From positions 1 through 64,000 of the forward strand of contig CBDCME010000044.1 in the NCBI GenBank assembly GCA_965218865.1: 64,000 bases of DNA, given 5' to 3'. The first letter of the stretch is position 1; the number at the start of each line of letters is the position of its first letter. Of this stretch, positions 8,685 to 17,737 are shown in pieces. This stretch comes from CBDCME01 sp965218865 (GTDB lineage: Bacteria; Pseudomonadota; Alphaproteobacteria; JAAXGF01). The notes under the pieces were generated by a model, which saw only the letters and a list, made by a program, of their open reading frames with translations, searched no databases and had not been told where the DNA came from. Both the position numbers and the translations under genes were made by a program.

Positions 8685-10034
8685 ATGTTCGATTCGCTAA
8701 CCGGGCGGCTGGGCGAGGTTTTCGATTCCTTGCGCAAGCGGGGGGCGCTGGACGAGAGCCATGTGAACGACGCCATGCGCGCGGTCCGAGTGGCCCTGCT
8801 CGAGGCCGACGTGGCCCTGCCGGTGGTCAAGGATTTCGTCGCCCAGGTCCGCGAGCGGGCCGTCGGCGCCGAGGTCCTGCGCAGCGTCACCCCGGCCCAG
8901 ATGGTGGTCAAGATCGTCCACGACCATCTCGTCGAGATGCTCGGGTCCGAGACCCAGGCGATCAATCTGGCGGCGCCGCCGCCGGCGCTGATCATGCTCG
9001 TCGGACTTCAGGGATCGGGCAAGACCACGACTTGCGCCAAGCTCGCCAAGCGCCTCGCCGAGACCCGGAATCGGCGGCTCCTGATGGCGGCGCTCGACGT
9101 TCGGCGCCCGGCGGCCCAGGAGCAGTTGGCGATCCTGGGACGCCAGGCCGGAATCGATACCCTGCCCATCGTCGCCGGCCAGGGACCGGTCGCGATCGCC
9201 AAGCGGGCTCTTCAGGTCGGGCGCCTTAAGGGCTACGACGTGGTTGTGCTCGACACCGCCGGCCGCCTCCACGTCGATGACGAGATGATGGCCGAGGCCA
9301 GAGACGTCCGCGACGCCGCCGAGCCGGCCGAGGTCTTGCTCGTCGCCGACGCGATGACCGGCCAGGACGCCGTGACCCTGGCCACGAGCTTCCACGAGCG
9401 CGTCGGCCTGACCGGCATCGTCCTCACCCGGGTCGACGGCGACGCCCGGGGCGGCGCCGCGTTGAGCATGCGCGCGGCCACGGGCTGCCCGGTGAAACTC
9501 CTCGGCGTCGGCGAGAAGCTCGAGGCCCTGGAAATCTTCCATCCCGAACGCATCGCTTCGCGGATTCTCGGCATGGGCGACGTGGTGACGCTGGTCGAGA
9601 AGGCCTCGGAAACGATCGATCAGGAAGAGGCGGAAAGACTTACCCGTAAGATGGAGAAGGGCCGCTTCGACTTCGACGACATGGCCTCGCAGCTCCGGCA
9701 GATGCGCAAGATGGGCGGCATGCAGGGCCTGATGAGCATGCTCCCCGGGGTGGCGAAGGTGAAGAAGCAGCTGGCCCAGGCCCGGCTCGACGACACGATT
9801 CTGATCCGCCACGAGGCCATCATCAATTCGATGACCCGGGCCGAAAAGCGCAACGCGCGAATCCTGAACGGCTCGCGGCGCCGGCGCATCGCCGCCGGTT
9901 CGGGAACCACCGTTCAGGACGTCAACCGCGTCATCAAGCAATACAAGGAAATGAGCGGGATGATGAAAAAGATGAATAAGATGGGCAAGAAGGGCATGAT
10001 GCGTCATGGTCTTCTGCCGCCCGGTTCCTTCTAG
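8685..10034 (+). CDS. ffh: Signal recognition particle GTPase Ffh
   Basis: 449 residues, the usual family length. The N domain is followed by a GTPase domain with P-loop GLQGSGKTT at about residue 106, DVRRPAAQEQL, DTAGR near 189 and TRVDGDARGG (G4). The C-terminal M domain is rich in Met (MKKMNKMGKKGMM) and binds 4.5S RNA and signal peptides. It delivers ribosomes making membrane proteins to FtsY. The ATG at 8685 is chosen because it gives MFDSLTGRLGEVFDSL, the conserved start; the frame is open further upstream. It is first in the conserved ffh-rpsP-rimM-trmD-rplS cluster. Confidence 0.97.
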   Translation: MFDSLTGRLGEVFDSLRKRGALDESHVNDAMRAVRVALLEADVALPVVKDFVAQVRERAVGAEVLRSVTPAQMVVKIVHDHLVEMLGSETQAINLAAPPPALIMLVGLQGSGKTTTCAKLAKRLAETRNRRLLMAALDVRRPAAQEQLAILGRQAGIDTLPIVAGQGPVAIAKRALQVGRLKGYDVVVLDTAGRLHVDDEMMAEARDVRDAAEPAEVLLVADAMTGQDAVTLATSFHERVGLTGIVLTRVDGDARGGAALSMRAATGCPVKLLGVGEKLEALEIFHPERIASRILGMGDVVTLVEKASETIDQEEAERLTRKMEKGRFDFDDMASQLRQMRKMGGMQGLMSMLPGVAKVKKQLAQARLDDTILIRHEAIINSMTRAEKRNARILNGSRRRRIAAGSGTTVQDVNRVIKQYKEMSGMMKKMNKMGKKGMMRHGLLPPGSF

Positions 10035-10110
10035 CCGATCGACCGGCAGGGGCGGCTCGAAGCGGAAAAGAGCGACAAATGCGAGAGACGCGCGAGGAAA
10101 GGATTGAGCG

Positions 10111-10452
10111 ATGGCGGTGAGAATTCGGCTGGCCCGTGGCGGCGCCAAGAAACGACCCCATTACCGGATCGTCGCGACCGATTCGCGGACCCCGCGCGAC
10201 GGCCGCTTTCTGGAAAAACTGGGCACCTACCACCCGCTCCTGCCCGACGACGATCCCAATCGGGTGACCCTGAAAGAGGACCGCATCAAGCATTGGCTCG
10301 CGAACGGCGCCACACCCTCCGAGCGGGTGGCCATTTTTCTCGGCCAGGCGGGGATCACGCCGATGCCGCCGCGGCCCAACCGGCCCATCAAGTCGCGGCC
10401 CCGGAAAAAGGCGGGGGACAAGCCGGCCGAAGGCGAAAGCGCGGAGGCTTGA
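10111..10452 (+). CDS. rpsP: 30S ribosomal protein S16
   Basis: 113 residues starting MAVRIRLARGGAKKRP, with the conserved HYRIVATDSR and a lysine-rich C-terminal extension (PIKSRPRKKAGDK) common in alphaproteobacteria. It is a small-subunit assembly protein that binds 16S rRNA. It lies between ffh and rimM and is nearly contiguous with rimM, which starts two bases after its stop. Confidence 0.97.
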   Translation: MAVRIRLARGGAKKRPHYRIVATDSRTPRDGRFLEKLGTYHPLLPDDDPNRVTLKEDRIKHWLANGATPSERVAIFLGQAGITPMPPRPNRPIKSRPRKKAGDKPAEGESAEA

Positions 10453-10453
10453 G

Positions 10454-11017
10454 GTGGGGGGTCGGGACAACTCGGCCCGAAATTCGGCCCCAGCTCCCAA
10501 GAACGAGGCGGCCAAGAACGAGGCGGATTGGGTACCGGTCGGTGTCGTCGGTGGCCCCAAGGGGGTGCGCGGCGCCGTCCGTATCGCCACCTTCACGGAC
10601 CGTCCCGCCAACATCGCCGCCTACGGCCCCGTCTACGACGCGCCCGGGGGACGCCCCCTGACGATCGAGACCCGCGAGACCACCAAGACCGGAGTGGTCG
10701 CCGTCATCGCCGGGGTCTCGGATCGGGAATCGGCCACGCGCTTGCGGGGAACCCGCCTCTACCTCCCGCGCGCGGCGCTGCCGCCGCCGAAAGCGGATGA
10801 ATTCTACCATTGCGACCTGATCGGGTTGCGGGTGGAACACGAGGACGGGACTGCGTTGGGAACCGTCGCCGCCGTTTACGACACCGGCGCCGGGGACGTG
10901 ATCGAGGTCGAGGGCGGGGCCCGGCCGCTTCTGCTGCCTTTTACGAAGACAGTGGTGCCGCGAGTCGACATCGGCGGCGGCCGTCTGGTGGTCTCTCCCC
11001 CGGAAGGAATGTTCTAG
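10454..11017 (+). CDS. rimM: Ribosome maturation factor RimM
   Basis: 187 residues from a GTG start. After a short disordered N-terminus come VGVVGGPKGVRGAVRIATF, the first beta-barrel motif, then FYHCDLIGLRVEHEDG and the PRC-barrel-like C-terminal domain ending VDIGGGRLVVSPPEGMF. RimM assists 30S 3'-domain assembly by binding S19. It sits between rpsP and trmD, ten bases before trmD. The GTG start follows a GAGG, though an in-frame start nearer DWVPVGVV is not excluded. Confidence 0.95.
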   Translation: MGGRDNSARNSAPAPKNEAAKNEADWVPVGVVGGPKGVRGAVRIATFTDRPANIAAYGPVYDAPGGRPLTIETRETTKTGVVAVIAGVSDRESATRLRGTRLYLPRAALPPPKADEFYHCDLIGLRVEHEDGTALGTVAAVYDTGAGDVIEVEGGARPLLLPFTKTVVPRVDIGGGRLVVSPPEGMF

Positions 11018-11026
11018 GGAGGACAC

Positions 11027-11770
11027 GTGAGGCAAGAAAACGCCACGGCTCCGGCCCAGCCGCCATGGCGGGCGACGGTATTGACCCTTTACCCCGACAT
11101 GTTTCCCGGTCCCCTCGGCCACTCGCTGGCGGGCCGGGCCCTGGAGGCGGGACGGTGGCGGATGGAAACAGTGGACATTCGTGCTTTCGGGCGCGATAAA
11201 CACGGTTCCGTCGACGACAATCCCTTCGGCGGGGGCCCTGGCATGGTGATGCGGCCCGACGTCCTGGCGGCGGCGATCGACGCGATCCGTGACAGCGACG
11301 CGCCGGTGATCTATTTTACCCCGCGCGGGCGGCGGCTGGAGCAGGAACGGGTGCGGGCGCTGGCGGCGAAACCGCGGCTGATCTTGCTATGCGGCCGCTT
11401 CGAGGGGATCGACGAGCGCCTGGTCGAGGCGCGCGGGGTCGAGGAAATCAGCCTCGGCGATTTCGTGCTTTCGGGCGGCGAGCCGGCGGCCGTGGTGTTG
11501 ATCGATGCCTGCGTCCGTCTCTTGCCCGGGGTCGTCGGCAAGGAGGCGGCCTTGGACGAGGAGAGCTTCGAACAGGGATTTTTGGAGCACCCGCAGTACA
11601 CCCGCCCCGCCGTCTGGGAAGGCCACGCCGTGCCCGAGGTCCTCCTCAGCGGTCACCACGCCAGCATCCGTCGTTGGCGTCGGGAACAGGCGGAGCGGGT
11701 GACGAGGGAGCGTCGACCCGACCTTTGGGCGCGTTACCTCGACGGACGCTTCCGGCGCGGGTCGGAGTGA
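11027..11770 (+). CDS. trmD: tRNA (guanine-37-N1)-methyltransferase TrmD
   Basis: 247 residues from GTG, with ribosome-binding site GGGAGGAC. The conserved start TVLTLYPDMFPGPLGHSLAGRAL, the substrate loop DDNPFGGGPGMVM and the SAM-binding trefoil-knot motifs LLCGRFEGIDERL and SLGDFVLSGGEPAA are all visible. It methylates G37 next to the anticodon and so prevents +1 frameshifts. It is intact although many nearby non-core genes carry frameshifts. Confidence 0.97.
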   Translation: MRQENATAPAQPPWRATVLTLYPDMFPGPLGHSLAGRALEAGRWRMETVDIRAFGRDKHGSVDDNPFGGGPGMVMRPDVLAAAIDAIRDSDAPVIYFTPRGRRLEQERVRALAAKPRLILLCGRFEGIDERLVEARGVEEISLGDFVLSGGEPAAVVLIDACVRLLPGVVGKEAALDEESFEQGFLEHPQYTRPAVWEGHAVPEVLLSGHHASIRRWRREQAERVTRERRPDLWARYLDGRFRRGSE

Positions 11771-11799
11771 CCGGCGTAAATCGAAAGGGAACCGGAGCG

Positions 11800-12264
11800 A
11801 TGAATATCATCGATGAAATCGAACAAGAGCAGATCGCGGGACTATCGCGCCGGATTCCGCAATTTGCGCCCGGCGATACCGTGCGAGTGAGAGTCAAGGT
11901 GGTCGAGGGCACGCGCGAGCGGATCCAGGCCTTCGAAGGCGTTTGCATCGCCCGCCGCAACCGCGGTCTCAACGCCTCTTTCACGGTCCGCAAGATTTCG
12001 TATGGAGAGGGCGTCGAACGCGTCTTTCCCCTTTACTCGCCCCGAATCGCGGAGATCACGGTATTGCGACGGGGTGACGTGCGCCGGGCCAAGCTCTACT
12101 ATCTGCGTGGCCGCACCGGCAAACGCGCCCGAATTCGCGAAAAGACCACCGGTACGGCGGCGAAGGCAGCCGCCGCCGAGCGCGCCGAGGCCGCCGCGAT
12201 CGAGGCCGCGAAGACCAAGAAAATGCCCGCCGCCACGCGCCCACCGGCGGTCGAGGAAGAATAA
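11800..12264 (+). CDS. rplS: 50S ribosomal protein L19
   Basis: 154 residues. The ATG at 11800 follows AAGGGAACCGGAGCG. Conserved blocks FAPGDTVRVRVKVVEGTRERIQ, FEGVCIARRNRGLN and SFTVRKISYGEGVERVFPLYSP identify L19, which lies at the 30S-50S interface. A C-terminal extension of about 35 residues, rich in Ala and Lys (AKAAAAERAEAAAIEA), goes beyond the roughly 115-residue core, as in several alphaproteobacteria. Confidence 0.97.
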   Translation: MNIIDEIEQEQIAGLSRRIPQFAPGDTVRVRVKVVEGTRERIQAFEGVCIARRNRGLNASFTVRKISYGEGVERVFPLYSPRIAEITVLRRGDVRRAKLYYLRGRTGKRARIREKTTGTAAKAAAAERAEAAAIEAAKTKKMPAATRPPAVEEE

Positions 12265-12316
12265 GAAACCCAGAGCCGGCGTGGTCGGCCAGCGAGGGGG
12301 AATCTCCCCAGGTCAG

Positions 12317-12409
12317 ATGAGCGAAATCGAAGCATTTTTCATCTATAGCGTCATCCTCGCCGCCTTCGTCCTGGCCACTATCATCCGCCAGCGAAACGAC
12401 TCCCGTTGA
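12317..12409 (+). CDS. Putative 30-aa single-TM protein
   Basis: MSEIEAFFIYSVILAAFVLA continues into a basic tail (IIRQRNDSR). One clear hydrophobic helix with positive residues at the end suggests a small membrane protein. A CCAGGT upstream is a weak ribosome-binding site. It follows rplS by 52 bases in the same direction and may be co-transcribed. No family was recognised. Confidence 0.4.
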   Translation: MSEIEAFFIYSVILAAFVLATIIRQRNDSR

Positions 12410-12436
12410 GGTCCTGGACGGCGGCCACGCCCGCGC

Positions 12437-12811
12437 TCAGCCACCGGACGGGTTGAGCCAGGAGTCGATCTTTTCCAACAGGCGCTTAAGGTTGATCGGC
12501 TTGGAGTCGTAATCGTCGCAACCGGCATCCAGGGCCTTTCGGCGATCGTGGGACATGGCGTGGGCCGTGAGCGCGATCACGGGGATGCTCCCCGTCTCCG
12601 CCGACGCCTTGAGTTGGCGCGTCGCCTCCCACCCGTCCATCACCGGAAGGCTCATGTCCATGAGGATCAAATCCGGCCGTTCGCGCGCCGCCGCCTCAAG
12701 CCCTTCCTTGCCGTCGACGGCCGTGATCACCTCGTACCCCCTGCGCGTCAGACGCCGTGAGAGCATGTCGCGGTTCATTTCGTTGTCTTCGACGATGAGC
12801 AGTTTCGGTAC
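12437..12811 (-). pseudogene. Stand-alone response-regulator receiver protein, start codon lost
   Basis: A complete CheY/DivK-like receiver: PKLLIVEDNEMNRDM with the acidic pocket, phospho-acceptor Asp in LILMDMSLPVMDG, Thr in IALTAHA and Lys in DSKPI. The position where homologues begin (before PKLL) is GTA at 12811-12809, about nine bases after GGGAGG. No ATG, GTG or TTG lies upstream before a TAA at 12835. The first ATG (12778) would remove the first strand and the acidic residues. Mutation of GTG or ATG to GTA is the simplest reading, so expression is probably poor. It lies downstream of an adenylate cyclase gene on the same strand. Confidence 0.6.
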
Positions 12812-13021
12812 CGACGATACCCTCCCGGAAATTTACTCCAGCCTCCACCGGCATGGACTTGCCGGGATCGCGGCCGGGAAGTTTACCCGCCCGACCGCGA
12901 CGATGCGAGGTCAACCGTGGACAGGCGGCGGCCGGGTCCGCAACCGGGCGTCGATTGTCGAGCGAGGCCCTGGCCGCGTCCGCCGGAGCACATGGGCCGA
13001 CAGGCGGCCGCGGGCCGGTCC

Positions 13022-14477
13022 TCACGACGGCACCCACGTCCCTCGGGCGGCATAAACCGCGAGGTCCAACGGTGTTCGGACGCCTTCGATCCGGCACCCG
13101 GATTTGTGCTCGAATTTTTGCGGTGTCAGGAATCCTTGGGTGACCGCCAGCGCCAGGGCTTCGGCCGTGGTGACAGAACGGGATCCTTCGATCTTGTTGT
13201 GTTTCTCCAGTTTTGCCGAGAGATTTACCGCATTGCCGATGACCGTGTACTCGAGCCGGCTCGCGTCGCCGACGGCACCGTAGACGACCGGGCCGATGGC
13301 GAGGCCGGTACCGATTCCCATCTTCGCCTTGCCGTGCGCTTCGCGCTCATTGTTCCATGCATCCACCTCCTCGAGTATGGCAATCGTCGCGCGCAAGGCG
13401 TCGGCGGCGTAGGCCTCGGTCTTCAACGCCACGCCGAAAGTGGCCATGATTCCGTCGCCGAGGAACTTGTCGATCGAGCCGCCGTGTTTCTGAATGATCG
13501 GCACCATGGCGTCCTTGGTATTCGGCGAGCAAGGCCATGACGTCGTTCGCCGGTGTCTTTTGAGCCAGGGCCGTGAACCCGCGAATGTCCAGGTTCATGA
13601 TCGCGGCGTTGCGAATTTCGCCATTCCCCGGCTTGACCATCTGCTCCGATTGAACGATTTCATCGACGACCTCGGGCGCGAAGAAACGCGAAAGATCCGC
13701 GATCGCCGCGTGTTCGGTGACCGACCGGACCAACATCCGCTGGGCCCGGAGCAATCCCACGCCCAGGATGGCGGTGACCATGAGAATCGAAATGACCTTA
13801 TCGAACTCACCGCCCAATAGGATTTTCGATGAGGTCAGATATTGGACGTAATCACGGGTGATCCGATCCTCGGGCATTTCGCCGGAAAGCAACGCATACG
13901 CCAGCAACGAAAGCCATCCCAGAGCCGCGACCGAACCCGCCCAGAGCACGTAGCGCGGCTCGAAGCGCAGCGCCCGCAAGGCAATGAAGATGAACATGTA
14001 CAGCATGGTCGGCGCCTTGAGAGAGAAACCCGGCTCCTGGCCATATTGCAGGTGAAAGCTCCAGATCGTGACGACCAGCAAGGCCATATCCAGGAAAATG
14101 GACGCCATGACGATGGCGCCCGGCAAATGGCCGCGGTACGACACGATCAATCGCCCGGTCGTAAAGGTAAAGTATAGGCCCAGCGCCCACGGCACCGGCT
14201 CGAACGGCGCCTCCTCGGAAAACGTCATCGGCGCCGAGGCATATAAGACCGCGAACGTCGAGACCATGACGAGCTGGCACCAACCGATGAGAATTTCGCC
14301 CTGATCCTGCTGGCGTTTCAAGTTTTCCGCGACGCGCCGAGGAACGCGCACGTTGATCGGTTCGCCGAGAAAAAAATCCGTGATTCGGGAGAGAACAGAC
14401 TTTTTGACCGGCTGGCCGTCCGAGGGCGCGGGATGCTCTGGCTCCGAACCCGCGGCCGCGCTTTCTTGTTGGCTCAA
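13022..14477 (-). pseudogene. Membrane-anchored class III adenylate/guanylate cyclase, frameshifted
   Basis: The TTG at 14477 follows AAGGAGG at 8 bases. The N-terminal half has several TM segments (WALGLYFTFTTGRLIV, VMASIFLDMALLVVTIW, VLWAGSVAALGWLSLLAYAL). The catalytic domain begins NLDIRGFTALAQKTP, with the metal-binding Asp. A one-base shift at about 13510 after MALLAEYQ separates it from FLGDGIMATFG and DASRLEYTVIGNAVNLSAKL, which read in another frame to the stop at 13022. All catalytic motifs are otherwise present. It would make cAMP or cGMP. A receiver-like gene follows downstream. Confidence 0.8.
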
Positions 14478-14798
14478 CTCAGGATCCTCCTTAGCGCGAG
14501 ATCGATGCGGGGAATACCTCGTGACTAACAGCGCCGGAATATTCGGCGCCAACGATCGTGAAGATTCGATCGTCCGCCGCCGACACCGATAAGCACGCGG
14601 ACCACGCGACGAACATACGCATACTGGCGGCACTGTCCAGCACGATGACTTTTGCGATTTTCGCATAAAAGTTTTCCTTATTTTCCTAATTATCGCAAGT
14701 TCCGAAAAACGATACGGTTTCGCCGTCGAGCCAATGATGGCCGGCTCAAATTTCAAAGGCCGTCGCCCCGACGCCCGCGACCGAGGAGCACCCCGTCG

Positions 14799-14838
14799 AT
14801 GATCGATCTTTACTTCTGGACCACGCCAAACGGATATA
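14799..14838 (+). pseudogene. Glutathione S-transferase, 5' fragment
   Basis: The ATG at 14799, after GAGGAG, encodes MIDLYFWTTPNGY, the conserved thioredoxin-fold start of YfcG-type GSTs. It is cut by IS630 copy 1; the rest of the gene resumes at 16009. Confidence 0.75.
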
Positions 14839-16008
14839 ATACCAACCGCCCTTAACATTGACTTGTGCGATCCCACGCTCTGAGGCCGATGGACATGATC
14901 TTCCAAGGTTGGTCGGTCAGGTTGTTCCAGGCTTGGCAAGAGGCCTCGACGATGGCTTCATAGGAGTCGAAGACACGATTGGAGAGCCAGTTCTGGCGGA
15001 GGTATTGCCAGACATTTTCGGCGGGATTGAGCTCCGGGGACTTGGGTGGCAAAGGCACGAGGGAGATGTTCTCCGGGATGCCGAGTTTGGCAGTGGTGTG
15101 CCATGCGGCTTGGTCGAGCAGCACGACGGCATGGGCGTTTGGGGCAACGGCCCGGCTGATTTCCTCGAGATGCAGGTCCATGGCTTCAGTATTGGCGCGC
15201 GGCATGACCAGCGCCGCGCCCTCACCGCGCTCGGGGCAGATGGCGCCGAAGAGATACGCCGAAGAGGTCCGTAGGTCCTTGACCTGGCGCGGGCGCGATC
15301 CCTTTGGGGCCCACTGGCGCACCAGGCTGTTCTTCTGGCCGACGCGCATTTCATCTTGAAACCAAACCTCGATGGGCGTGTCCGGTGGCTGTGCCGCTAC
15401 GATTTTCGCCAAGTGTTCGGGAAAACTTTTTTTTAAATTCCTCCTGTGCCCGCGCATCCTGGCCGACGTGGCGCGGGCGCGCGGAAATATGCGAGAACCC
15501 GAGCGCGGCCAGCAGCTTGCCGACGCTCCGCTCGTGATAGTCCACGCCGAAGCGCGTTCGGATCAGTTGCTTGAGATCGATGCAGCGCCAGCGCACGACC
15601 CCATCCCGTTCGGGATCGGGACCGGCCTCGATAGCCCGCGAAAGCGCCGCCATTTGCGACGGCGTCAACCGACGCAACGCCCCGTTCGGCTTGCGGTCGA
15701 TCAGACCGGCCGGACCTCCCGCGTTGAACCGGTGAACCCAGTCCCGCAACGTCTGCCGATCCATGCCGCCAATACCCGCCGCGCACGCTCGATCCATCCC
15801 ATCGTAGATGGCCGCCATCGACAAAAGCCGTCGCGCCTGGTTCCCATCATCGCTCCGTGCCGCAAGAACACGGACTCTTTCAGCATCAAAGTCGTTTCGC
15901 AAAGGAATCGTTGGCATTGAACACACTCCCTTGTTGCCAACAACCTTGAATCACACAAAACCTAGCGTGTAAACCTTTGCGCGAGTCAAACTCTGGGGCG
16001 GTTGGTAT
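14839..16008 (-). mobile_element. IS630-family element, copy 1 (1170 bp)
   Basis: Ends are ATACCAACCGCCC and its complement GGCGGTTGGTAT. TA lies on both sides (14837-14838 and 16009-16010), the IS630 target duplication. Two overlapping transposase frames are joined by an A8 slippage tract near 15430. It interrupts a GST gene. Copies 2 and 3 are nearly identical. Confidence 0.93.
14852..15917 (-). CDS. IS630 transposase, made by frameshifting (copy 1)
   Basis: OrfA (from ATG 15917, ribosome-binding site AGGGAG) holds the paired helix-turn-helix region, with MDRQTLRDWVHRFN and GLIDRKPNG. OrfB holds the DDE domain: FQDEMRVG, VVLLDQAAWH and SPELNPAENVW. The frames overlap at a run of eight A on the coding strand (EEFKKKF), where -1 slippage would give a fused protein of about 345 residues, as in many IS630 members. 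The frames are intact, so this copy may be active. Confidence 0.9.
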
Positions 16009-16668
16009 TAGCCCTTGCTTTTTCTGGTTGAAACCGGGCTGGACTACACCATCGTTCCGGTCAACATCAGCACGGGCGAGCAGTTCAATCCGGCGTTTCT
16101 CGAGATTTCGCCCAACAACCGCATCCCGGCGATCGTCGATCGGCAGCCAGCTGGGGGCGGCGCTCCCATCGCTGTTTTCGAGTCGGGAGCCATTCTGCAA
16201 TATCTGGCGGAGAAAACGGGCCGCTTTCTGCCCCCCGATCCGGCGGGCCGCGCCGAAGTGATGCAATGGCTGTTCTGGCAGATGGGCGGCCTCGGCCCGA
16301 TGCTGGGCCAGAATCTCCACTTCAGTGCTTACGCACCGCGCCCCAACCCATACGCGATCGAGCGTTACGTGGCGGAGACCGAGCGGCTCTACGGAGTTCT
16401 CGACCGGCGCCTGGCCGAGCGTGACTTCGTGGCCGGCGGATACAGTATCGCCGACATCGCCATCTATCCCTGGATTCGGCGGCTCGAGAAAAACCAGCCC
16501 CGCCTCGACGCGTACCCGAACATCAAGCCATGGTTCAAAGCGATCAGTGCCCGAGCGGCGACGGCGCGGGCCTACGAGATCGGCAGTTCCGTCAATACCA
16601 CACCAACCGTGACCGAAACCTCGAAGGCGATCCTTTTTGGTCGAAATACGGCGAAAGCCGCCGCTTAG
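16009..16668 (+). pseudogene. Glutathione S-transferase, 3' fragment
   Basis: About 215 residues: LVETGLDYTIVPVNISTGEQ, SPNNRIPAIVD with the cis-Pro and VFESGAILQYLAEKTG complete the thioredoxin fold. The helical C-terminal domain contains DFVAGGYSIADIAIYPW. Together with 14799-14838 it makes a full YfcG-like GST split by IS630 copy 1. Removing the element with one TA leaves the two parts one base out of frame, so a small change accompanied or followed insertion. The gene precedes an SDR on the same strand. Confidence 0.8.
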
Positions 16669-16739
16669 ACCGCCTCCGCGGTCACCAGCCACCGGGCTTC
16701 TTCCAGCCCCCCACCGACCTCGTAAATAAGGAGAATGAC

Positions 16740-17480
16740 ATGCGAAACCCGACGGCGATCGTTACCGGGGCCTCGAGCGGAATTGGTCTGGCCACCGCTA
16801 AGGCCTTTCTCGGCCGCGGCTTCAATGTGGTCATGAACAGTGCCAACCAGGTCCGCTTGGACGCGGCTCACGACTTCCTCGGCAAGCCCGATGCGGCTCT
16901 TCCGATCGCCGCCGATATCGGTGATGCCGACGATCGCGGCCGCCTAGTCGGCTCCGCCTTGGCCCAGTTCGGCAGCATCGACGTGCTCGTCAACAACGCC
17001 GGCATCTTCGAACCTCGACCCTTCCTCGAAGTCGACGAGGATCACCTCGACCGATTCTTAAGGACCAATCTCAAGGGAACGTTCTTCTTGACCCAGGCGG
17101 TCATCCCGCATATGCGCTCGGCCGGCGGCGGCGCGATCGTCAATATCGGAACCGTTCTCGTCGATCATGCCCTCGGCGGCGTACCGGCCACCGCCCCGAT
17201 CGCCACCAAGGGGGCCATTCATGCCCTAACGGTGCAGCTCGCGGCAGAGTTCGGTGCCGATAACATCCGCGTAAACACCATCGCGCCCGGCATCATCCGT
17301 ACCTCTATCCACGCCCGCAACGGCATCGAGGACGTCGACAGTCTGGCCGGCCTTCATCTCGTCAATCGCATCGGCGAACCTATCGCCGAGGTCGCGATTC
17401 AGGTCGCCACCAACAATTTCATCTCCGGTACCGTGATCAACGTCGACGGCGGCCACGTCGCCGGCCACCACCTCGCCTGA
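16740..17480 (+). CDS. SDR-family oxidoreductase lacking the catalytic Tyr
   Basis: 246 residues after an AAGGAG ribosome-binding site. The cofactor motif TGASSGIGLATA and LVNNAGIFEPRP are normal. At the active site the usual YxxxK is PIATK (CCG ATC GCC ACC AAG), so Pro replaces the catalytic Tyr, and the expected Ser of the triad appears as Thr in NIGTVL. APGIIRTS and the C-terminal NVDGGHVAGHH are conserved. It may bind NAD(P) without classic reductase chemistry, or belong to a subfamily with a different mechanism. It lies 71 bases after the GST remnant and was probably co-transcribed with it. Confidence 0.88.
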   Translation: MRNPTAIVTGASSGIGLATAKAFLGRGFNVVMNSANQVRLDAAHDFLGKPDAALPIAADIGDADDRGRLVGSALAQFGSIDVLVNNAGIFEPRPFLEVDEDHLDRFLRTNLKGTFFLTQAVIPHMRSAGGGAIVNIGTVLVDHALGGVPATAPIATKGAIHALTVQLAAEFGADNIRVNTIAPGIIRTSIHARNGIEDVDSLAGLHLVNRIGEPIAEVAIQVATNNFISGTVINVDGGHVAGHHLA

Positions 17481-17490
17481 ACCGCACCAG

Positions 17491-17682
17491 AAAACCGGGG
17501 ACAGTATACCGTTTTCTTAAGGCTCGCTGCCTGGTTCCCGAACCGCCGGCCCAGCTGTCATCACAGCCATCTTGGTGAGTTTGAGGTCCGCGACGATCGA
17601 CCCGCCGGCGGATCATTGGTCGGGAATTCGGGCGAGGCGCTCACCAGAAATCGGTATACTGTCCCCGTTTTGTCCCCGGTTT
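17491..17682. repeat. Inverted GGGGACAGTATACC boxes
   Basis: AACCGGGGACAGTATACCG lies at 17493-17511 and its inverse at 17652-17667, followed by a second partial box TGTCCCCGGTTT. The pair encloses about 140 bases with no gene. Similar boxes recur at 50461, 51182 and 51366-51414. Such boxes resemble the flanks of REP-type elements moved by Y1 transposases, but no such transposase is in the window. Confidence 0.5.
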
Positions 17683-17737
17683 GCCGTGGGGCAACTGATT
17701 TTTCCGCGCTCTTTTTCACACGGGCAACGATGCCCGG

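Noticed and set aside
14852..15926. Two independent genes in the IS630 element
   Set aside because: The frames overlap at an A8 slippery run and together form one DDE transposase with its HTH, so they are parts of one product.
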